From Candidatus Harrisonbacteria bacterium RIFOXYD1_FULL_40_9 (GTDB taxonomy: Bacteria > Patescibacteriota > Minisyncoccia > UBA6257 > XYD1-FULL-40-9): 12,980 bases of DNA. Where the stretch lies: the NCBI GenBank assembly GCA_001818015.1, contig MHJO01000036.1, forward strand, positions 1 to 12,980, read 5' to 3'. A model generated the notes under the pieces. It had not been told where the DNA came from. It ran no database searches and saw only the letters and a program-made list of their open reading frames with translations. This document shows, in pieces, positions 12,213-12,980 of this stretch. Position 1 is the first letter of the stretch. Each line of letters begins with the position of its first letter. The position numbers and the translations under genes are program-made.

Positions 12213-12749
12213 TTACATATTGATTAATTTCACGAATACTTGATATGTTGCACGCGCATCTTCCAATGCACGATGCCTTGATTCCCATCTCACTCCGCAA
12301 TAATTCACAAGCACATCAAGTCCCAAAAAAGATATTTCTCTTGATTTTATTTTATGATACAGCTTCGCATATGCTAATGAAATGGTATCCAAAGCTTGAT
12401 AATAGAATGACTTTGAAATCCCATGAGATTGAAATGCGTTCTGTATCCACAAAAGATCCCACGCGACATTATGCCCTACCAGAATACAATCTTTCACTTT
12501 TTCATTAAAAATAGTGAGGCCAACACGAATATCAACTGCGTCCTCCCATTCTTTCTCATTATAGCCATTCACTCGAAGGGATTCAGGATTAGCAGACTTA
12601 ATATCTTCTGGCTTTATTTTTATAGACCATTCTTCGATTATAGAGAGTTTCTCAGGATCAACTTTAATCACCGCCATCTCTATGATTTCGCTTGTAGGCT
12701 TTAACCCTGTGGTTTCAAGATCAATAAACGCGAGTGCTCGATTGTTCAT
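12213..12749 (-). CDS. DEDDh 3'-5' exonuclease (DNA polymerase III epsilon-like)
   Basis: A 178-residue exonuclease of the DnaQ family. ExoI FIDLETTGL carries Asp10 and Glu12, ExoII LVGHNVAWDLLWI carries Asp98, and ExoIII SRHRALEDARATYQ carries His159 and Asp164, so all five DEDDh residues are present. The length covers the exonuclease domain alone, without a helical clamp-binding or polymerase-binding extension, so it may be a proofreading subunit or a stand-alone DNase/RNase such as an oligoribonuclease-like enzyme. The ATG at 12749 is 2 bases downstream of the pgk stop and no Shine-Dalgarno site is present, so translation by coupling is likely. TATAAT next to the ATG is too close to serve as its promoter. 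Confidence 0.9.
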   Translation of the reverse strand: MNNRALAFIDLETTGLKPTSEIIEMAVIKVDPEKLSIIEEWSIKIKPEDIKSANPESLRVNGYNEKEWEDAVDIRVGLTIFNEKVKDCILVGHNVAWDLLWIQNAFQSHGISKSFYYQALDTISLAYAKLYHKIKSREISFLGLDVLVNYCGVRWESRHRALEDARATYQVFVKLINM

Positions 12750-12751
12750 GA

Positions 12752-12980
12752 TTATAGGGAGTGAGAAGAATTAAGCGCCTCAATTCCTGGAAGTTTTTTG
12801 CCGCCAAGAAATTCAAGCATCGCTCCTCCTCCTGTCGAAATAAACTCAAACTGTTTTACTATACCCATATTCTCCAATAACGCAACAGTTTGCCCGCCCC
12901 CCACACACGCGCGAGCACCACTCTCCACTATTGCACGAGCAATAAATTCCGAACCCTTTCTAAATTCAGCTTTCTCAGTA
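12752..12980 (-). CDS. pgk: Phosphoglycerate kinase, C-terminal part
   Basis: The last 76 codons of phosphoglycerate kinase, which transfers phosphate between 1,3-bisphosphoglycerate and ADP in glycolysis. The end matches the family: GSEFIARAIVESGARACVGG, then GGQTVALLENMG (usual GGDTVAA, with Gln here for Asp), KQFEFISTGGGAMLEFLGG and KKLPGIEALN. The nucleotide-binding STGGGA loop is intact. The N-terminal two thirds lie beyond the right edge of the window. The TAA at 12754-12752 is 2 bases before the dnaQ-like ATG, placing a glycolytic gene at the head of a nuclease operon. Substitution of Asp by Gln in the GGG motif is worth noting, since this residue contacts the nucleotide in known structures. 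Confidence 0.92.
   Translation of the reverse strand, partial: TEKAEFRKGSEFIARAIVESGARACVGGGQTVALLENMGIVKQFEFISTGGGAMLEFLGGKKLPGIEALNSSHSL

Noticed and set aside
12211..12300. N-terminal extension of RNase HI
   Set aside because: The extra 30 codons overlap the end of the dnaQ-like gene in another frame, and the ATG at 12210 gives the normal family start.
1..12980. CRISPR array, insertion sequence, prophage or toxin-antitoxin pair
   Set aside because: No regularly spaced repeats, no transposase or integrase, no phage structural genes, and no paired small toxin/antitoxin frames were found on either strand.

Overview
The window looks like a piece of a reduced, AT-rich bacterial genome of the Candidate Phyla Radiation (Patescibacteria), most likely a Parcubacteria-type lineage. 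This is inferred from a short 370-residue DnaX with no tau extension, a compact type-A-like RNase P RNA, tightly packed operons, few Shine-Dalgarno sites, several small membrane-anchored proteins of CPR type, and a Wzy-like polymerase paired with a TPR protein. No taxonomic marker was aligned, so the placement is inference.

Layout. The left edge (1-166, minus) holds the start of a membrane-anchored protein, divergent from dnaX (215-1327, plus). dnaX is followed 4 bases later by tRNA-Gln(CTG). Convergent to these is a fused L,D-transpeptidase / D-Ala-D-Ala carboxypeptidase (1478-2860, minus). 2861-4010 is a decayed stretch: a minus-strand protein remnant with an in-frame TAA, and a Cys-rich membrane-anchored gene interrupted by one in-frame TAG, each region ended by a nearly identical terminator. 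4019-6660 (minus) is an envelope cluster: a 58-residue membrane protein not previously called, a Wzy/O-antigen-ligase-like protein, a TPR protein overlapping it by ATGA, and a one-TM protein.

6691-8210 runs on the plus strand: tRNA-Gln(TTG), a GIY-YIG nuclease, then two adjacent broken genes (a P-loop kinase-like gene and a YbjQ/UPF0145 gene), followed by hairpins and a small GC-richer minus ORF. 8227-9729 (minus) is an ABC-F ATPase whose short leader contains a terminator-like hairpin just before the start codon. 9859-10845 (minus) is a two-gene unit: an exported basic coiled-coil protein and a small acidic membrane protein. 10904-11236 (minus) is a probable PD-(D/E)XK-type nuclease, divergent from rnpB (about 11373-11729, plus), which has a near-consensus promoter. 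The right end is a minus-strand operon pgk (partial) - dnaQ-like exonuclease - RNase HI, with 2-base gaps between genes.

Working together: replication and nucleic-acid processing (DnaX, DnaQ-like exonuclease, RNase HI, RNase P RNA, tRNAs), cell-wall crosslinking (the fusion enzyme), surface polysaccharide assembly (Wzy plus TPR) and ribosome protection or rescue (ABC-F). The most unusual features are the bifunctional wall enzyme, several genes in visible decay in 13 kb, the possible attenuator before the ABC-F gene and a recurring pattern of -10 boxes so close to start codons that transcripts would be leaderless. I saw no CRISPR array, insertion sequence, prophage or defence operon. All coordinates and motif positions were read by hand.
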